Assembly: GCF_000247695.1 (NCBI RefSeq)
Contig: NW_004624783.1
Span: forward strand, 7,011,120-7,075,119
Length of the DNA stretch: 64,000 nt
Origin: Heterocephalus glaber
Lineage: Eukaryota; Chordata; Mammalia; Rodentia; Bathyergidae
Reading direction: 5' to 3'
The stretch's first letter is position 1; each line of letters opens with the position of its first letter. Shown piece after piece: positions 60,334-64,000 of the stretch. The notes under the pieces are model-generated. The model was not told where the DNA came from, ran no database searches, and saw only the letters and a program-made list of their open reading frames with translations. Both the position numbers and the translations under genes were made by a program.

Positions 60334-60520
60334 CAGGTGTGGTGTGAACACCTGTAATCCTAGCACACTGAGAGCCTGAAGTGGGAGGATTTCAAATTCA
60401 AGCCCAAGCTGGACAATTGAGTGACTTAGCAAGACCTTGTCTCAAAATAAAATATAACAAAACAGGTAGAAGACGTAGCTCATTGCAAGGGTGCTGGGTT
60501 CAGTCCTCCATACTGTAAAA
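60334..60520 (+). mobile_element. B1-ID dimeric SINE
   Basis: B1 (TCCAGGTGTGGTGTGAACAC ... AGACCTTGTCTC) then an ID (GTAGAAGACGTAGCTCATTG ...). Confidence 0.75.
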
Positions 60521-60688
60521 CAAAAGCAAAAACACCTCAAGGTCATCAAAAGCAAAGGACTGAGAAACTTGAGAAACTGCACAGCCAGAGGAACCTAAAG
60601 AGACATGATCACTAAGTGTAACATAGTGGGATGCTGGAACAGGAGGACATTAAATAAAAACAAGGAAATGTGAATAAAGTATAGGATT

Positions 60689-60773
60689 GGGCCAGGGATT
60701 TAGCTCAGTGGCGCTGTGCCTACCTGGCACGTGCAAGGTCCTAAGTTCAATTCCCAGTACCAAAAAATAAAAA
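60689..60773 (+). mobile_element. Young ID SINE
   Basis: GGGCCAGGGATTTAGCTCAG ... TTCCCAGTACC; flanks repeat AATAAAGTAT. Confidence 0.9.
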
Positions 60774-60939
60774 ATAAAGTATGGGGCATAATGATAATGC
60801 CATGGAGAATAACAAATGTTCACACTAATGCAAGATGTTAATAACAGGGAAAACTAGGCATGGGGTATATAGGAAATCTTTGTACTTTTTTTTCAATTTT
60901 TCTCCAAAATTAAAAATTCTTCTAAAATATAAAGTCTAG

Positions 60940-61450
60940 GGCCAGGGATTTAGCTCAGCAGTTCTGGCGCCTGCCTCGAATGCACAAGGTCCCAAGTTCG
61001 ATCCCTGGTACCAAAAAAACCCCCCAAACAAACAAAAAACAAAAACAAAAACAAAAAAAGTCTATTCTTTCTTTCTTTCTTTCTTTTTTTTTTGGTACCA
61101 GTGATCAAACTTGGGTCCTTGGCGCTTTTGGGGCAGGCGGCGGCACCACTGAGCTAAATCCCTGGTCTTGTTTTTTTGTTTTTTGAGACAGAATCTCACT
61201 ATGCAGTTCAAGCTGGCCTCAAACTCACTATGCAGCCCAGGTTGGCCTCTAATTTTCAGCAACCCTCCTGCTTCAGCCTCCCAAGTGCTGGCATTACAGG
61301 AATATGCTGCCACGCCCAGCTGAAGTCTATTAACAAAAACACCAATGTGGGCTGGGGATTTAGCTCACCACCGCCTGCTTTGTAAGTGCAAGGTCCAGAG
61401 TTCGATCCCTGGCACCCCCAAAAAAACCCCAAAAAACCCCCCAAAAAACC
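60940..61450. mobile_element. ID / ID / B1 / ID cluster
   Basis: Young ID in plus (60940-61060), young ID in minus (61080-61170), reverse B1 (61172-61322) and an ID in plus missing part of its A-box region (61349-61448). The first two face each other and can fold back. Confidence 0.85.
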
Positions 61451-61823
61451 GCTATTGTTTTCATTTTGTAATCCTACATTTTTTTGATGTCAGATTTTCT
61501 TAAGCTAGACATCATTTGTATATACTTTAATCAACTTTAACAGGGTGCCGTCCCCCAATTATACCAAAGCTTAAGCCAGTTAATGTTGTTCAGGTGACAC
61601 AACATTAGGAAGCCACAGTGGTCTGTCATGTATACTACAGATTCTGACATATTAATAAAAAAATTTTAATATACCATGACTGCTATCTATAGCCTATATC
61701 ACAGTTTCCACAATTATCCCTATAATGTCCTCTGTAATCATATTTTTTTCCTTTCTTCTTGGGATCCTGGATCCAATCAATAATCATGCATTGCATTTAG
61801 TGATTAAGTCTCCTTTATTTATT

Positions 61824-62186
61824 TATTTATTTTTTTACTGGGGATTGAACTTGGGACCTTGTGCTTGCAAGGCAGGCGCTGGAACCACTGAGCTAAATCC
61901 CCGGCCCAGATTAAGGCTCATTTAACCTGGAATAGTCTCCTGGAGTTTGTTTTTTTCTCTTAAATTTTCTCCTTCTTCCTTATTTGTTAATTTATTTATT
62001 TTTGTGGTACTGTTGATTGAACCTAGGGATTTCCCACTGAGCTACAACTCCAGCTTTTTTAGTGGGGGTGGGGGTATGACAGGATCTTAGTTGTTAAATT
62101 GCCCAGACTGGGCTCAAATTTGCAACCCTCCTGCCTCAGCCTCCCAAAGTGCTGGGATTACCAATGTGCACCAACATGTCTGGTTT
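61824..62186 (-). mobile_element. Young ID and a B1-ID dimer in reverse
   Basis: Young ID 61824-61907 with TTTATTTA tail; dimer 61998-62186 (GTGGTACTGTTGATTGAACC ... GTGCTGGGATTACC). Confidence 0.82.
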
Positions 62187-62265
62187 CTTCCTTTCATTTT
62201 GGTCTTTGATGACACTGACTTTTAGAAATTTGTAGTAAAATACATACAACACAAAATTTAATCTT

Positions 62266-62480
62266 TTGGGCTGGGGGTGTAGCTCAGTGGTAGAGTTCTT
62301 AGCTAGCATTTGAGAAGGCCTGGGTTCAATCCTCAGCACCACAAAATAAATAAGTAAAATGAAAATGTATTCTTTTTATCATTTGAAGCACGCACTTTTT
62401 CTTTTGGTACCAGGGATCGAACTCAGGTCCTTGCGCTTGTGTAGCAGGCAGCAAAACCACTGAGCTAAATCCCTGGCCCA
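62266..62480. mobile_element. Old ID in plus and young ID in minus
   Basis: Old ID 62266-62350 (GGGCTGGGGGTGTAGCTCAG) and a young reverse ID 62396-62480 with GAAGCACRYACTTT repeated on both sides. Confidence 0.87.
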
Positions 62481-62489
62481 GAAGCACAT

Positions 62490-63190
62490 ACTTTAGCTGC
62501 TGTGATACATTAACACTGCTGCTGCACGACCATCACCACTACCATGTCCAGAGCTTTTTCATCACCCAAGCAGAAACCCATCCCCATCATCAGATAGTCA
62601 CTCCTCATTTCTTCTACCCACTTCCCTTCCCCAACCGCTGGAAATGGCTTCATTCCCTATGGATTTCCTTATTCTGGACATATACTGTAAATGGAATCAC
62701 ATAACATGTGCCCTTGGTGCCTGGCTTCTTTCACTTAGCTTGCTTTCTAGGCTCATCCATGTGGTAGTATGTGTCCCTACTTCATTTCTTCTTACGGCTG
62801 AATAATGTTCCCTTTGTAGATGTGACACAATTTGTTTATGTATTCATGCATTGGTGGATATTTGGGTTGTCTCTACCCTTTGGCTACTGTGAACAGTAGT
62901 GCTGCTGTGAACATCCAGGTACACATCTTGGTTTGGATACTTGTTTTGAATTCTTTCATGCTATACCTAAGATTGGAATTGCTGGGTCATGTAAAAATTC
63001 TGTTTAATTTTTGGAGGAGCTGCTAAGTTGTTCTCCACAGTAGCTGGACCACTAGCAGTGTACCAGGCTTCCCATTTCCTCATATTCGTGCCAGCATGCA
63101 TGCTACCATTTTTTTGACACTGACATTTTTGATAAGTCTAGATCAGTTGTTTTGCAGAATGCCTCTCAATTTGGAATAATCTGTTTCCAC
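62490..63190 (-). mobile_element. L1 3' end, reverse
   Basis: TTCTGGACATATACTGTAAA, TACGGCTGAATAATGTTCCC and GGAGGAGCTGCTAAGTTG on plus are classic reverse-strand L1 3' sequence. Confidence 0.8.
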
Positions 63191-63834
63191 ACCATTAGAT
63201 CCAGATTATACATTTTTGACAGGAATGTTACACAGATACTGTTATGTTCTCAGTGTATCATATGATGAAGCATAAGATGTTAATTTCTATCATAGACCAG
63301 ATTGGGCATGTTCAGGGTGGTATGGCTGTAGACTTTATATCATAGAGATAAGGAGCAATTTTACTAACATGATGTGGCTGTTAGATGTATGTCTCTGCAC
63401 TTCATAAACAATACAGGCTAAATAAATTGTTTTGGAAAATACATTTCCTAAATAAATTGTTTCCTAGTTTTGCATAGTATTCAGTTGTTACTGGTCTTTC
63501 TCCTTTGCTAGTACTTCCTGGTGGATAAGCAGCTGCAGGCACTACTCATCCTTAGAGCAAAAAACAGAAAATAGAGAAAATTTTCTCCATTATCTTGACT
63601 TTTTTCCCCTTGCAAATTGAGAAAAGAAAGCCATGATTTGATGTCTGTGAGGAAAAACCCTTATTCTAGCCCCTAGCACACTGCTTCAGGGTGCTCAAGC
63701 CTGATGCCACAGCAGATGGGGTCCTGAGTTCATTTCCCCTAAGCTGCACCCTAAGGCCAAGGTGGAGCACCAAGCCTTGAGGAGGACCTTGGGAAGGCCG
63801 GAGACACATAAGGGGGACTCTGGTCTTAGGATTC

Positions 63835-64000
63835 ATACAAAGGACACTACATCCTTGTAAAGGGAACAATCCAAGAGGAAGACATGATAATCATAAATAT
63901 CTATGCGCCGAACACTAGTGTGCCCAACTATATAAAACAAATACTAACAGACATGAAAAGTCATATATGCACTAATACAATTGTAGTGGGGGACCTCAAC
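63835..64000 (+). mobile_element. L1 ORF2 endonuclease fragment, cut by the window end
   Basis: Translates as IINIYAPNTSVPNYIKQILT followed by VVGDLN, the L1 endonuclease domain. It appears truncated on the left and runs off the right edge. Confidence 0.85.

Larger units (their letters stand above)
55822..64000 (-). other. TSPAN33 intron 1, partial (overview)
   Basis: 8.2 kb of intron to the window edge. Non-repetitive parts are about 56.65-57.95 kb (with the X-box), 58.7-59.0 kb and 63.2-63.83 kb. No exon 1 candidate and no CpG island are present. Confidence 0.75.

Noticed and set aside
55822..64000. TSPAN33 exon 1
   Set aside because: I searched for the Met-Ala-Arg-Arg start and the Asn-Met-Leu-Phe-Trp end with a donor on the minus strand and found none. 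No CpG island is present.

Overview
This window is vertebrate nuclear DNA, from a rodent. It has interrupted genes with GT-AG introns, CpG-island promoters, L1 fragments and dense SINEs of two rodent classes: tRNA-derived ID elements and 7SL-derived B1 elements, plus older dimers that join a B1 to an ID. Most young ID copies end in a GGTACC motif before the A-tail. That, with the B1-ID dimers, suggests a lineage outside mouse and rat, perhaps Castor-like; this species-level guess is weak.

Two protein-coding genes are present, both on the minus strand. SMO (Smoothened, the Hedgehog-pathway signal transducer) is complete in 12 coding exons between 28168 and 2273. The splice phases close and give an intact 790-residue reading frame. 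It has a CpG-island promoter around 27.5-28.9 kb and a poly(A) signal at 1281-1286. Upstream of it on the same strand is TSPAN33 (a TspanC8 tetraspanin), represented by exons 2-8 between 55821 and 48697. Its first exon (about 34 codons if like human) is not in the window and should lie past the right edge. The order TSPAN33 then SMO, same strand, matches human 7q32 as I remember it. The two genes share no pathway that the sequence shows.

Layout: 1-1260 is sequence downstream of SMO, with old MIR and a B1 that carries a U6 snRNA fragment. 1261-9584 holds SMO exons 12-2. 9585-27840 is SMO intron 1, packed with nested L1s, SINEs and an N gap at 17601-17780. 27841-28900 is exon 1 and the promoter. 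28.9-47.7 kb is intergenic: unique sequence, MaLR solo LTRs, L1 pieces, an RPL7 processed pseudogene and an unassigned CpG island at 46.9-47.3 kb. 47.7-55.8 kb holds TSPAN33 exons 8-2. 55.8-64 kb is TSPAN33 intron 1, ending inside an L1 ORF2 fragment.

I did not find a new multi-gene system. The most unusual signals are: a 25-nt U6 5' end inside a B1 with a duplicated target; two short hAT-like elements with 8-bp target duplications inside SMO introns, plus a longer relative; a 28-bp perfect hairpin in which an ID insertion sits beside an inverted copy of its own target; an unclassified inverted duplication in SMO intron 1; and an unassigned CpG island between the genes.
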